Shown one piece after another: positions 1-8,281 of a stretch of DNA of 64,000 nt. The translations under genes and the position numbers were made by a program. The DNA comes from Bin5 sp965221345 (GTDB lineage: Bacteria; Chloroflexota; Anaerolineae; Caldilineales; Caldilineaceae): assembly GCA_965221345.1 (NCBI GenBank), contig CBDCSD010000002.1:3552333-3616332 (forward strand). The letters are read 5' to 3'. Numbering within the stretch: position 1 is the stretch's first letter; each line of letters opens with the position of its first letter. The notes under the pieces are model-generated. The model ran no database searches and was not told the origin of the DNA. It saw nothing but the letters and a program-made list of their open reading frames with translations.

Positions 1-29
1 TATTACCTGGAGATCAAAGGAAAGTTACG

Positions 30-746
30 TCACTGTATTCCAAGGCGAACAGCGAGGTCGTTGAAATCCTTGGCCACTACGTCAACAGAAGGATCTGGAG
101 CAAGATCTGAGGTCTGTTCAGGCCCATGCTCCCGAGGCCGATGGACAAACGCGGTCCTGAAACCGATAGCCTTCGAGGCCAGCAGGTCTCCGTTGTGGGC
201 TGCCACCATCATCACTTGGCTGGGTTCCAACCCCAATAGCGCGGCCGCAGCCTGGTACACTTCCGGGTCCGGCTTGTAATGCTTGGCCAGCTCTGCCGAA
301 AGGACACAGTCCCAACACAGCCCTCCGTGCCGGGCCATGTTGACCAGCAGGGCCACATTTCCATTGGACAACGACGCAACGATGGCGTGCTGACGCAGGC
401 GCGAAAGACCTGAGGCAACATCCGGCCACGGGTTTAGCCGGTGCCAAACTCTGTTTAGCTCCTGTGTGTCGGCCTCAGACAATCCGGAAATCCGGTGGCT
501 CTTCAAGAGATCATCCAGGATCAAGCGGTGGAGTGCATCGATGTTCATCCAGGGAAGCTCTCCAGTGCGAACGCGGTGCATGGCCGGTCCATACCCACCA
601 CGCCAGTTGTCGGCAAACTGTGGCCAGTCCACTTCCACACCTTTAGCGGCCCAGACATCCTCTCCTTCTTTTATTATCGAGCCGCGCCAGTCAACCACCG
701 TGCCGAAAACGTCGAAAGTCAATGCCTTGATTTCAGAGAAATTCAT
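30..746 (-). CDS. Haloacid dehalogenase, type II (HAD superfamily)
   Basis: A 238-residue protein of the usual length for (S)-2-haloacid dehalogenases, soluble HAD hydrolases that cleave C-halogen bonds through an aspartyl intermediate. Visible motifs are the nucleophile loop TFDVFGTVVDW near residue 10, the Ser/Asn motif SLSNGN near 125, the lysine motif KPDPEVY near 157, and the acidic motif VAAHNGDLLASKAIG near 182, whose 'AHNGDL' form is typical of type II dehalogenases. It is the last gene of a minus-strand catabolic cluster (dehydrogenase, epimerase, enolase-family enzyme, PfpI-like protein). The family is clear from motifs; the substrate is not, and a phosphoglycolate-like or other small organic acid substrate cannot be excluded. 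Confidence 0.85.
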   Translation of the reverse strand: MNFSEIKALTFDVFGTVVDWRGSIIKEGEDVWAAKGVEVDWPQFADNWRGGYGPAMHRVRTGELPWMNIDALHRLILDDLLKSHRISGLSEADTQELNRVWHRLNPWPDVASGLSRLRQHAIVASLSNGNVALLVNMARHGGLCWDCVLSAELAKHYKPDPEVYQAAAALLGLEPSQVMMVAAHNGDLLASKAIGFRTAFVHRPREHGPEQTSDLAPDPSVDVVAKDFNDLAVRLGIQ

Positions 747-858
747 AGTCTCTCCAATGCCTCGTTTTGTGGGGCAAGCCTTTATATGATTGCACTCGCT
801 GTCAGTACCTCAAAAGAACTGAGCAACCTGTCCCCTTCGCGACCAGCGGCGTCTGCCG

Positions 859-1476
859 TCAGGATGGAGACAACGCTTTGACGATAGCCTCGCAGAATTC
901 AGGCAAGTCATCTGGAACGCGCCCGGTAACTACATTGCCGTCAATCAGCGCCGGCACATCGTGATAGACCGCACCAGCGTTAAGCAGGTCATCTGTGACG
1001 GCGCAGTAGGCGGTTACGTTGCGGCCGGCAACGCTGTCGGTCCCCTTCCGACGGTCAAGCGAAATAAGCACCTGTGGCCCGTGACAAATGGCAGCCAGAA
1101 TCTTTCCGGCCCGATGGATGGCGGCAGCAAATTCCAATGTCTTGTCATCGATCCGAAGAAAATCGGGGGCGAGTCCTCCGGGGAAAACTGCCGCGTCGAA
1201 TTCCTCAGGATTCATCTCCCATATGCTCTGCACCGAATACCGATTTCCCTCCGCAAGAACGTCGAAGGGAATCGTATGCCCGAACCTTCCTGTTATTGGC
1301 TTTTCTGGCCACGCTGGACGCCCGTGAAAATGGCCAAGTGCAGCCTGCGGCAACGTGCCGACAACGATCTCCGCGCCTGCCTGGCTCAGTTGCAGCACAG
1401 TGTACATCACTTCGATATCCTCAAACTCATGCGCTGTGAGGATTGCAACTACTTTCCCACCTAGTCGGTGTCCCAT
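859..1476 (-). CDS. DJ-1/PfpI-family protein
   Basis: A 205-residue DJ-1/PfpI domain protein. The nucleophile elbow AICHGPQVL carries the conserved Cys near residue 130 followed by His, and the N-terminal FEDIE segment supplies the acidic partner near residue 18. Members act as deglycases, chaperones or cysteine hydrolases; the sequence does not decide which. The start at 1476 has GGAG about ten bases upstream. It lies 17 bases after the enolase-superfamily gene in the same direction and is probably cotranscribed. An insert of about 40 residues after the first strand (PAWPEKPITGRFGHTIPFD) resembles the PfpI/YhbO branch rather than human DJ-1. Confidence 0.85.
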   Translation of the reverse strand: MGHRLGGKVVAILTAHEFEDIEVMYTVLQLSQAGAEIVVGTLPQAALGHFHGRPAWPEKPITGRFGHTIPFDVLAEGNRYSVQSIWEMNPEEFDAAVFPGGLAPDFLRIDDKTLEFAAAIHRAGKILAAICHGPQVLISLDRRKGTDSVAGRNVTAYCAVTDDLLNAGAVYHDVPALIDGNVVTGRVPDDLPEFCEAIVKALSPS

Positions 1477-1493
1477 AAATTGGATTTCTCCGT

Positions 1494-2582
1494 TCAGCTT
1501 CTATGCGCCTCGAGCCCATCCCAATCGAATTCTACGCCATGCCCGGCTCTACCGGGTGCGATGGCGGCGCCGTCTTCGATACGCAGAGGGTTTTGGATAA
1601 AGCCATCCAGCCCAAAACCATGTGCCTCCAGGTACGAGCTGTTAGGAATCGCCGCTAGTAGATGCACCTGAAGATCGTGAACGCCATGGGTTGTGATCGG
1701 CAGATTGCAGGTCTCGGCCAGATGTGCGACTTTAAGCCATGGTGTCAGTCCGCCCAGGGTGGCCACGTCCGGCTCGGGAAAGGAGATGGCGCCGTGCGCG
1801 ATCATCTGCTGAAACTCATACACAGTATGAAAGTTCTCACCCGTGGCAATGGGAAGACCGCCTTCCCGCGCGATGCGAGCATGGCCGGCCACGTCGTCAG
1901 GAATCGTCGGCTCCTCCAGCCACACCAGATGGAATGGCTCGAGGCCGCGGGCGGCACGAATGGCCTCATCCACTCGCCAGCTCATATTTGCATCGGCCAT
2001 TAACGGAAAATCCGGACCTAAGTGATTGCGCATGGCCGCAACCCGCTCTATGTCTTCGGATAGCCGATCGCGGCCGACCTTCATCTTGATGGCGCGGAAA
2101 CCTTGTGCAAGAAAGTCATCGGCCTGGGCCAAAAGCGCTTCGAGCGAAAACTGCAGGTCTATGCCCCCTGCGTAGACGGGCACGCTGGGATCATGGCCTC
2201 CCAGCATCCGCCACCAGGGTGCCCCCTGTGCTTTGCCCCGCAAGTCCCAAAGTGCGATATCGAGCGCGGCCAAGGCAAAGGAGGCTGCCCCGCCCCTCCC
2301 GATAAAGTGCACGTGCCACCACATGCGTTCCCACAGTCGCTCTATGCAATCCGCATCTTCTCCGATCAATATGGGCGCCAGGTCATCGCGAATCAGTGCC
2401 AGAATGGCAGTGCCGCCGATGTCGCCGACAGCATAGGTATACCCGACCCCTTCCAGTCCGGCAGCCGTTTGGATACGGGTCACGATCAACCCGAAATGGG
2501 AAATGTCTCCGTGCGTTGAATCCGAGAGGACCACCGGCAAGGGAATGCGAAAGTGGTCAGTGCGAATTTGAGTTATTTTCAT
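1494..2582 (-). CDS. Mandelate racemase/muconate lactonizing enzyme family (sugar acid dehydratase-like)
   Basis: A 362-residue enolase-superfamily enzyme. The N-terminal capping domain (residues 1-125) is followed by the barrel with the expected catalytic residues in order: the KMK pair in AIKMKVGRD (about 165), metal-binding Asp in DANMSW (about 195), Glu in WLEEP (about 221), Glu in ATGEN (about 247), Asp in DVATLGG (about 270) and a His in TTHGVHD (about 297). The KxK plus His arrangement is that of the mandelate racemase subgroup, which abstracts a proton alpha to a carboxylate, usually to dehydrate or racemise an acid sugar. It follows the NAD-epimerase gene by six bases. Substrate unknown. 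Confidence 0.88.
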   Translation of the reverse strand: MKITQIRTDHFRIPLPVVLSDSTHGDISHFGLIVTRIQTAAGLEGVGYTYAVGDIGGTAILALIRDDLAPILIGEDADCIERLWERMWWHVHFIGRGGAASFALAALDIALWDLRGKAQGAPWWRMLGGHDPSVPVYAGGIDLQFSLEALLAQADDFLAQGFRAIKMKVGRDRLSEDIERVAAMRNHLGPDFPLMADANMSWRVDEAIRAARGLEPFHLVWLEEPTIPDDVAGHARIAREGGLPIATGENFHTVYEFQQMIAHGAISFPEPDVATLGGLTPWLKVAHLAETCNLPITTHGVHDLQVHLLAAIPNSSYLEAHGFGLDGFIQNPLRIEDGAAIAPGRAGHGVEFDWDGLEAHRS

Positions 2583-2588
2583 GTCGTG

Positions 2589-3446
2589 TCAGTCCCCCAG
2601 TATTGGCATCTGCGGCACAAAACCCAACTCTTCCCGAATCTGTGTTATGTCGTACACCGGGTCCTTCTCGTGGCCACGCCGCTCATAGTGGGAGAAGTCC
2701 ACATTGTCGGCCTCTTCGCCGTACCAGGAGCGCATCAGCTCGGGTACGGGGACTGCCACGCAGGCCTTATTTCCAACCGCGTTGAGGATTCGCACACCCG
2801 GTTTGAATGGAGCCTCGGCCGCAGCGATAAGACAGCGAACCGTATCACTAAGAAACATGATCGAAATTCTTCCCATCCCCCAGATGGGCGTGGGACCGGG
2901 TTGAAAGGGCGTAAGTTGGCGGTCATCAGGGGCGATGCTGGCCAATCGCAAATTGACAAAGTCCAAGGATTCGTTCTGTCGAGACAGATACCTCGTTACC
3001 TCCTCCATCAGATACTTGGAAAATCCGTAACCGTCACGGTCCAGACATGGGTGTTCGTCGGGCATGGGAAGCTCGAGCGGTCGAAAATCTACCGATTGCA
3101 TCCCTACTGCGGCGATGGAACTGGCCATGACGAACTTCTGGCACCCGCGGTCAATGAGATAGCGAAGCAGGTGATGCGTTCCCACCACATTAACGCGCAG
3201 ACAGTCCTCCTCGGAACACCCCCCCGTCACCGCGGCTAGGTGTACAAGGATGTCGATATCGCCGTATAGATCCAGCTTTGGTAGTTCATCTGGATTAGAG
3301 AAATCGCCGCATAGGGACACGGTGTTTGGCAAAAGGGTCGGATTTCGCGAGAGGCAGACAACTTCGTGTTTTGCGATTCCCGCCAAGGCCTCCGCCAATG
3401 CTTTGCCGATAAAGCCACTGGTGCCGGTGATTAGAATCCTGCTCAT
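2589..3446 (-). CDS. NAD-dependent epimerase/dehydratase (SDR family)
   Basis: A 285-residue extended short-chain dehydrogenase/reductase. The nucleotide-binding motif GTSGFIGKAL is at residue 7, a Ser/Tyr/Lys active site is seen as MASSIAA followed by DGYGFSKYLME (Tyr and Lys four apart), and the C-terminal substrate half is shorter than in GalE. Likely reactions are oxidation or epimerisation of a nucleotide sugar or uronate. Its position directly upstream of an enolase-superfamily dehydratase and downstream of a medium-chain dehydrogenase suggests a sugar-acid degradation route such as a uronate dehydrogenase step, but that is inference. Confidence 0.85.
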   Translation of the reverse strand: MSRILITGTSGFIGKALAEALAGIAKHEVVCLSRNPTLLPNTVSLCGDFSNPDELPKLDLYGDIDILVHLAAVTGGCSEEDCLRVNVVGTHHLLRYLIDRGCQKFVMASSIAAVGMQSVDFRPLELPMPDEHPCLDRDGYGFSKYLMEEVTRYLSRQNESLDFVNLRLASIAPDDRQLTPFQPGPTPIWGMGRISIMFLSDTVRCLIAAAEAPFKPGVRILNAVGNKACVAVPVPELMRSWYGEEADNVDFSHYERRGHEKDPVYDITQIREELGFVPQMPILGD

Positions 3447-3733
3447 ATCGCCCTTTCATCCTCCCTCAAGTTACATGTCCATTATGGCAGCTTAATAAGC
3501 TCCGATGCAGCTACTCCTAAGGTCGGTTTATAGCTCCCATCGTATACAGCACCCGGGGAAACTATCCACCGTGAAGTCAATTGACTCTTGGGAAATTTGG
3601 ATTTCTCGGCGCCCTTGTAGTTTCGCAGCTTTCTCAGCTTCTGGGAGGCCTGGTGTCTGCATTTCTAAGACCCCCTCTTGCCCAGAGGAAAGCCCGACTA
3701 TGGCCACACAGACACTAAGTCAACTCCAGCGAA

Positions 3734-4726
3734 TTACTGCGCCAATAACTCCGGTAACTCATTCCGGTTTATCATCGCATACAAGTCCGGAGCTTCGGGG
3801 GCGGCCACGCGATGGGTGATCGTCTTGTGCCAGGGAATGGCCCCCGTGGCGATGTTGCGCAGTACGGCCTTCCGGCAAGGAGCCAGCCCATCATTACAAG
3901 GAAAAAATGCGGTTAGCTGTTTGGCGTGAGGCACGAGATAGTTGAAAGAGACTGGTTCCTTTCCATAGTGGCCAAGAAAAACAAACTTGCCCCGCAGGCG
4001 AGCGAGGGGAAAAGCCAAGTCCAGGCACGAGGAAAAACCGCTGCCTTCAAATACGACATCCGCCCCTCCCGGTTGGATATCCTTTACACGGGCAATTACC
4101 TCTTCCGAAGACAGTCCGTCGGCGTTGATAACGTGATCTGCCCCCATCTCCTTTGCCATCTCCAGCCGCCGAGGATTGAGGTCGATGGCGATGGTCACCG
4201 CGCCGCGCAGTCGCGCCGCCGCCAGCGCGCCCAATCCGATCAGACCGACTGCATGAAGGGCCACGACGTCGCCCATCTGGACGCCTGCCATATCGACAGC
4301 GTTGTAGCCCACTGCCGGCATCACAAAGAGGGCGCCTGTTGCTTCGTCCACTCCTTCTGGTAGGAGTTCTAATTCCGAATCCTCCGGCATCAACGCAAGG
4401 GAGGAATGGGCGCCGGAACAGGATGTAACTGGCTGGCTATCGTGATTCATAGGCAGAAAGCTGCGGCGGTAGTACACCTTGTCGCCGACATCGAACTTTG
4501 ATACGTCGGCCCCAATGTCCTCGACAATACCCACAGCCTGGTAGCCCGTACAAATGGGAAAGGGCCCATAGTTTATCTTCTGACGAATTACAGCAAACTC
4601 CGTGCCAACGCTGACGCCGGACCAGATGCAACGCACCAGCACATCTGAGGGCCCAAGTATTGGGATTTCAAATTCTTGCAGCGAGAATTGTTGCTGGGCT
4701 GTACAGATTAATGCGCGGCTTTTCAT
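3734..4726 (-). CDS. Zinc-independent medium-chain dehydrogenase/reductase
   Basis: A 330-residue MDR-superfamily oxidoreductase. The start at 4726 is chosen because AAGGGG lies about eleven bases upstream and the protein then begins at the conserved first strand (KSRALICTAQ); an in-frame ATG 36 codons earlier lacks a ribosome site and adds unlikely sequence. The GroES-like half contains SGVSVGTEF where alcohol dehydrogenases have CGICGTD, so the catalytic zinc Cys is absent. The Rossmann half has HAVGLIGLGALAAARL and the NAD-selective acidic end IAIDLNPRR. This 'SGxSxGTE' branch is common beside sugar-catabolic genes. It is separated from the epimerase by about 290 bases, so cotranscription is possible but not certain. 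Confidence 0.85.
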   Translation of the reverse strand: MKSRALICTAQQQFSLQEFEIPILGPSDVLVRCIWSGVSVGTEFAVIRQKINYGPFPICTGYQAVGIVEDIGADVSKFDVGDKVYYRRSFLPMNHDSQPVTSCSGAHSSLALMPEDSELELLPEGVDEATGALFVMPAVGYNAVDMAGVQMGDVVALHAVGLIGLGALAAARLRGAVTIAIDLNPRRLEMAKEMGADHVINADGLSSEEVIARVKDIQPGGADVVFEGSGFSSCLDLAFPLARLRGKFVFLGHYGKEPVSFNYLVPHAKQLTAFFPCNDGLAPCRKAVLRNIATGAIPWHKTITHRVAAPEAPDLYAMINRNELPELLAQ

Positions 4727-5098
4727 AATGAAGTCGCCCCTTCTATTGACATTCTCTGACGTGTAATGTAGGCAAGAATTGCGCCCCACCAGCAGACTTT
4801 GCGCCGTGGAACGCAAATAAACTCTTGAGTTCAATCTCAGGTAAAGCCAGAGTACTAAAGGCGTGCAGAACTGTCAATGCACTTTGGGCTCGCGAGGACC
4901 TTGTAAGCCTTCGAAGCGATGAAGCGCTTATTGTTATTCCTTTGCCGACGGACACGTTTTCGCGGCGGACAGAGAACTGTCTATACGAGTGCCGCATGAG
5001 ACTGAGTCGTGGCCGGTTAGATAGACCGGTCGTTCCATGAGTATCTGGATCCTCTGACAGTCAGATACGAAGATGGGATAGCTCTCCGAGGGCTTGCC
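4727..5098. other. Intergenic stretch, no gene recognised
   Basis: About 370 bases between the dehydrogenase start and a decayed gene fragment. Short open frames on both strands show no family signature. It must contain the promoter of the minus-strand dehydrogenase cluster, but no convincing -35/-10 pair was identified. It may hold further decayed sequence of the fragment that follows. Confidence 0.4.
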
Positions 5099-5467
5099 TT
5101 GGGACAGGGAAAGGAGCAACTTTCCTCCAGACAACCCCACAGGCTGGAGCGGGATCGACCTCACTGGCTGGCGCCGAACTGGGAGATTGCACCCGGCTTG
5201 GGAATAGATTATTCGGTATCGCTGCGCTTATTTTGTACCGAGGGAGAGGTAATTCTTCAGGAGGATTCCCCGTTGTGGATTCCGCTCCATTAGCCTACAA
5301 GCAGTTGGACGCAGAATGAAAAGTTAGATACCCTGTTCCAGTTCAGACTGCCCACTGGTCTTCCTTCTGGCAGCTACGCTTTGAGGCTTGTCGTCTACGA
5401 TGTTGAGTCTCTGGTGCCGATCGTTCAAGTCGGCGTCTGGGAGACGGAGGCAACCTTTGTATTATGA
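5099..5467 (+). pseudogene. Remnant of a C-terminal beta-sandwich domain (PMT/ArnT-type glycosyltransferase-like)
   Basis: One plus-strand frame encodes IDYSVSLRLF..EGEVILQED, then a TAG stop at 5291-5293, and continues in the same frame with PTSSWTQNEKL, RLPTGLPSGSYALRL and VVYDVE before a stop at 5465-5467. The order 'YSVSLRL - EG - QxD - P - W - LP - LPxGxY - YD' is the hallmark of the C-terminal beta-sandwich appended to many Chloroflexota membrane glycosyltransferases. The in-frame stop and the lack of any upstream catalytic or membrane domain indicate a decayed 3' fragment. Assignment rests on pattern recall only. Confidence 0.5.
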
Positions 5468-5851
5468 ATGGCTGGAAGACAGTGATTGAATTCTGCCCGC
5501 CTAACAGTCCGGCAAAAGTGCCGTCGGGACGCTTAGGCTTTGCGGCGTCCTGTGACAACCTGAAGAACTACATTATCTGCATCCCGTTTCCGACCCCTAC
5601 ACCAGTGAAAGACCCGCTCATTCTTCCCGTTTGGCTTGCTGTCTGCCAAGGTGAATGCTATGATCGGTCGTACGGAGGAAACATGGTAACATTCTGACTC
5701 CCACTCAAATGAATGCCTCGTGTCCGTACATTGATAGCGGCGATTCAGAATGAATCGTGATGTCACATGCGATTTCATATAGCGTAGACGGGCCAACCTT
5801 CAATGTCAGCGCCCTTGTGGATTCGAAACTCTTCGACAGAGAGGAAAGATT
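5468..5851. other. Intergenic stretch upstream of the folate genes
   Basis: About 380 bases with no recognisable coding signal. Short open frames exist but lack ribosome sites and family motifs. The end holds the ribosome-binding site GAGGAAAG for the GTG start at 5852; a promoter for the folate pair should lie here but was not resolved. Confidence 0.4.
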
Positions 5852-6499
5852 GTGACAGATTTGGAAACAGCAAAGGTCCCCATCGAAATATTTCTGAAAG
5901 AATTGGCCGCGGGAGAGTCGACCCCTGGGGGAGGCGCGGCGGCGGCACTGACAGCCTGTCAGGCTGCCGCACTGCTTAGTATGGTTTTGAATTTCACAGT
6001 CGGACGAAAAAAGTACGCGGCCGTTGAAGAAGAGCTGCGGGGACATTTGCTTCGGAGCGAGGGCTTGCGGGTTGATCTCCTGCTTCTAGCGGATAAGGAC
6101 GCCGAGGCCTTCGGCGCCGTGGCGGCGTGTTACACACTGCCCCGGTCCACGGAGGAGGAGAAGGCAGATCGCACCGAAGCCATGCAGGCCGCTTTGCGAG
6201 GGGCAGTGGAGGTTCCTCTCACTATCGCCGCGCTTTGCGACGAGCTCTTGGAACTGACACCTCCCATCGCAGAGAAGGGCAACGCCAATGTTGTCAGTGA
6301 TGCGGCAACGGCTGCCCACCTGGCCTTTGCCGCTCTTCACAGCGCGCTGGTCAATGTGAATATAAATCTGAAGTTTCTGAAGGATGACGAATTTATTGAG
6401 GAAGGCAGGGGCAAGGTGGAGGCGTTAACAGTGTCCGCCGAGAGAAGCTACGTCGCCGCTCGCGCCGCATGCACTAAGACCCTGGGCATAGCGATATGA
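5852..6499 (+). CDS. Cyclodeaminase/cyclohydrolase family protein (FchA-like)
   Basis: A 215-residue all-helical protein of the formiminotransferase-cyclodeaminase family, which also includes FchA, a stand-alone methenyltetrahydrofolate cyclohydrolase. The signature is ESTPGGGAAAAL near residue 22, followed by the Cys-containing helix and long helices ending in LVNVNINLKFLKDD, a conserved stretch near the C terminus. The start is GTG at 5852 with GAGGAAAG four bases upstream. Its stop overlaps the folD start by four bases (ATGA), implying translational coupling. No histidine-degradation gene is nearby, so a one-carbon folate role is more likely than formimino-folate deamination. See the finding on the altered FolD partner. 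Confidence 0.87.
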   Translation: MTDLETAKVPIEIFLKELAAGESTPGGGAAAALTACQAAALLSMVLNFTVGRKKYAAVEEELRGHLLRSEGLRVDLLLLADKDAEAFGAVAACYTLPRSTEEEKADRTEAMQAALRGAVEVPLTIAALCDELLELTPPIAEKGNANVVSDAATAAHLAFAALHSALVNVNINLKFLKDDEFIEEGRGKVEALTVSAERSYVAARAACTKTLGIAI

Positions 6500-7356
6500 G
6501 CGCACAACTTCTTAGCGGCCGACAACACGCTAAGCATTTGCAGACGGAACTGTCCCAGAGCTTCTCCAGATTGACCGCAGAGACCGGCGTGCCGCCGACA
6601 TTGGCCGCCTTACAGGTCGGAGGGGATGCAGCCGCAAAAGGCTATCTACGCGCCATCCGTCGCGCCTGCCAGGGCGTTGGAGCCGCGTTACGGCCCGTTG
6701 AACTGAAAAACGACAGCAGTCAACGTGACGTCCAGGCGGCGCTGGCGGCGCTGAACAACGACGAGTCCGTACATGGCATTATGGTTCTGGAGCCACTGCC
6801 CGACCATTTAGATGATTCCCTACTTATTGACTCGCTGGACCCCGCCAAGGATGTTGACGGCGTCCATCCGTTAAATGCCGGTCGGCTGGCGGCGCAGCGA
6901 CATCCACACTTTGTGCCGGCCACCCCTGCTGGTGGCATCTTGCTGGTTGAAGAGGCAGGCGTGGCGTTCAAAGGCAAGCATGCAGTTGTTATTGGGCGCA
7001 GCGATATCGTTGGAAAACCTATGGCTCTATTGTTGCTGCATCGACACTGCACGGTTACCATTGCCCATAGCCGCACGAAAAATCTGCCTGCTGTCGCTCA
7101 GAAAGCAGATATTCTGTGTGTAGCTGTTGGTCGACCGGAAATGGTAACGGGTGAGTGGATCAATCCCGGTGCAGTCGTTATTGATTTCGGTACAACCTAT
7201 ACAGAGGAGGGCTTGAAAGGAGACTGCGAACAGGCAAGCGTGGAGGCCGTGGCAGGTATGTTAACACCCGTTCCGGGCGGCACGGGTCCCATGACCAACG
7301 TCATGTTGATGCAGAATCTTCTGAGCGCCTACCGTCGTCTCGTCGCATCCAATTGA
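6496..7356 (+). CDS. folD: Methylenetetrahydrofolate dehydrogenase (FolD family, cyclohydrolase residues altered)
   Basis: A 286-residue FolD homologue, the normal length. Motifs seen: VGGDAAAKGYLRAIRRAC at about 35-52, VLEPLPDHL near 97, KDVDGVHPLN near 119, the NADP loop VIGRSDIVGKPMALLLL near 164, and TPVPGGTGPMTNVMLM near 256. In known bifunctional enzymes the Tyr motif reads YVxxKxK with an essential cyclohydrolase Lys; here that position is Ile (YLRAI). The usual VQLPLP Gln is also missing (VLEPLP). The Asp of DG-HP and the dinucleotide site are intact. The 5,10-methylene-THF dehydrogenase role is therefore supported, whereas cyclohydrolase activity is doubtful. Translationally coupled to the upstream FchA-like gene. 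Confidence 0.9.
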   Translation: MSAQLLSGRQHAKHLQTELSQSFSRLTAETGVPPTLAALQVGGDAAAKGYLRAIRRACQGVGAALRPVELKNDSSQRDVQAALAALNNDESVHGIMVLEPLPDHLDDSLLIDSLDPAKDVDGVHPLNAGRLAAQRHPHFVPATPAGGILLVEEAGVAFKGKHAVVIGRSDIVGKPMALLLLHRHCTVTIAHSRTKNLPAVAQKADILCVAVGRPEMVTGEWINPGAVVIDFGTTYTEEGLKGDCEQASVEAVAGMLTPVPGGTGPMTNVMLMQNLLSAYRRLVASN

Positions 7357-7358
7357 CA

Positions 7359-8105
7359 TCAATGACCCAGAATTTCTACACTCTTCTCTCGTGGGTGATG
7401 GTTAAGTTCGGGTTGGCCAAAACTGCTGAGTAGGGCAAGAGCCCTGTTTAGACGGACCTGCAGGCGCGGCTCTTTGCACACCCAATCGCCACGCACCTGG
7501 CTACAAACCAGGAGAGAATCTCCCCAGATACTCAGCGATGTTGACTTTGGATCGATATGATGTTCCACCAAGCGGTCTCGAACCGTCTCCAGCGCCGCGA
7601 TCAATGTGTCGTATTCGGCTTCGTTGTTGGTTACACGGTTGCCGAAATTCAGTTGAACGACCTCCCGAGGACGCGCTGGCCAGTCTAATGCGAAGCTTCC
7701 GTAACCTTCTCCAGGGTTGCCGCGACTGCCTCCATCAAAAACGATTCGAATCAGTTCTGTCGGCGCTTGGCCTGGCAGGGGTAGCATTGCCGATGGCGCC
7801 CCACTCTCTTGCCGGGGAGAGCTTACGACAGCATGGCCACTTACGGGGGAGCGATAGGATGACAACCGAACTCGTTCGGCGGGCCGCGGGGGCGCCTGCT
7901 TGCCAAGTTCCGACGTGAGCAATCCTTTATGTCTTTCCAGGTTCTTCGGCTGTACAGCTAGCGCAATAGGAAGAGGATTTCGGTCCGAAAGCAGTTCTTC
8001 TTGTTCCAGCAACCCCATTGCCTTCATCTGGCGCAATAGCAGTCGCCGCTGCCCCGGCGAAAGTTTTTCAATCTGGCTGACGAGTTTATCCAAAGTTCGA
8101 TTCAC
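7359..8105 (-). CDS. Ribonuclease HI-like domain protein
   Basis: A 248-residue protein with a helical N-terminal segment (about 1-110, low complexity and uncharacterised) and a C-terminal RNase H fold. The domain shows FDGGSRGNPGEG (first Asp, near 123), NNEAEYDTLI (Glu, near 160) and IWGDSLLV (second Asp, near 190). The last element reads PREKSVEILGH and ends the protein; relatives usually have an Asp here (REKNxxAD), so the fourth catalytic acidic residue seems missing. It could be a weak nuclease or an RNA/DNA-binding derivative. It converges on folD with three bases between stop codons. Confidence 0.78.
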   Translation of the reverse strand: MNRTLDKLVSQIEKLSPGQRRLLLRQMKAMGLLEQEELLSDRNPLPIALAVQPKNLERHKGLLTSELGKQAPPRPAERVRLSSYRSPVSGHAVVSSPRQESGAPSAMLPLPGQAPTELIRIVFDGGSRGNPGEGYGSFALDWPARPREVVQLNFGNRVTNNEAEYDTLIAALETVRDRLVEHHIDPKSTSLSIWGDSLLVCSQVRGDWVCKEPRLQVRLNRALALLSSFGQPELNHHPREKSVEILGH

Positions 8106-8281
8106 CTCGTTCTTGTCCTTGCTACATCTCGGTTCCCTGCATCGGCCTGGGGAATCTTGAAATTCATGGCATCGAACTGATTGAAGTTCACTGTGTTGAA
8201 ACTGCTTTTGCAGGCAAATGTGTGCCCAGGCTTGACAGCGTATCCCGAATGGATATGGGAATCAGAGCCTGCCAAAGGTCC

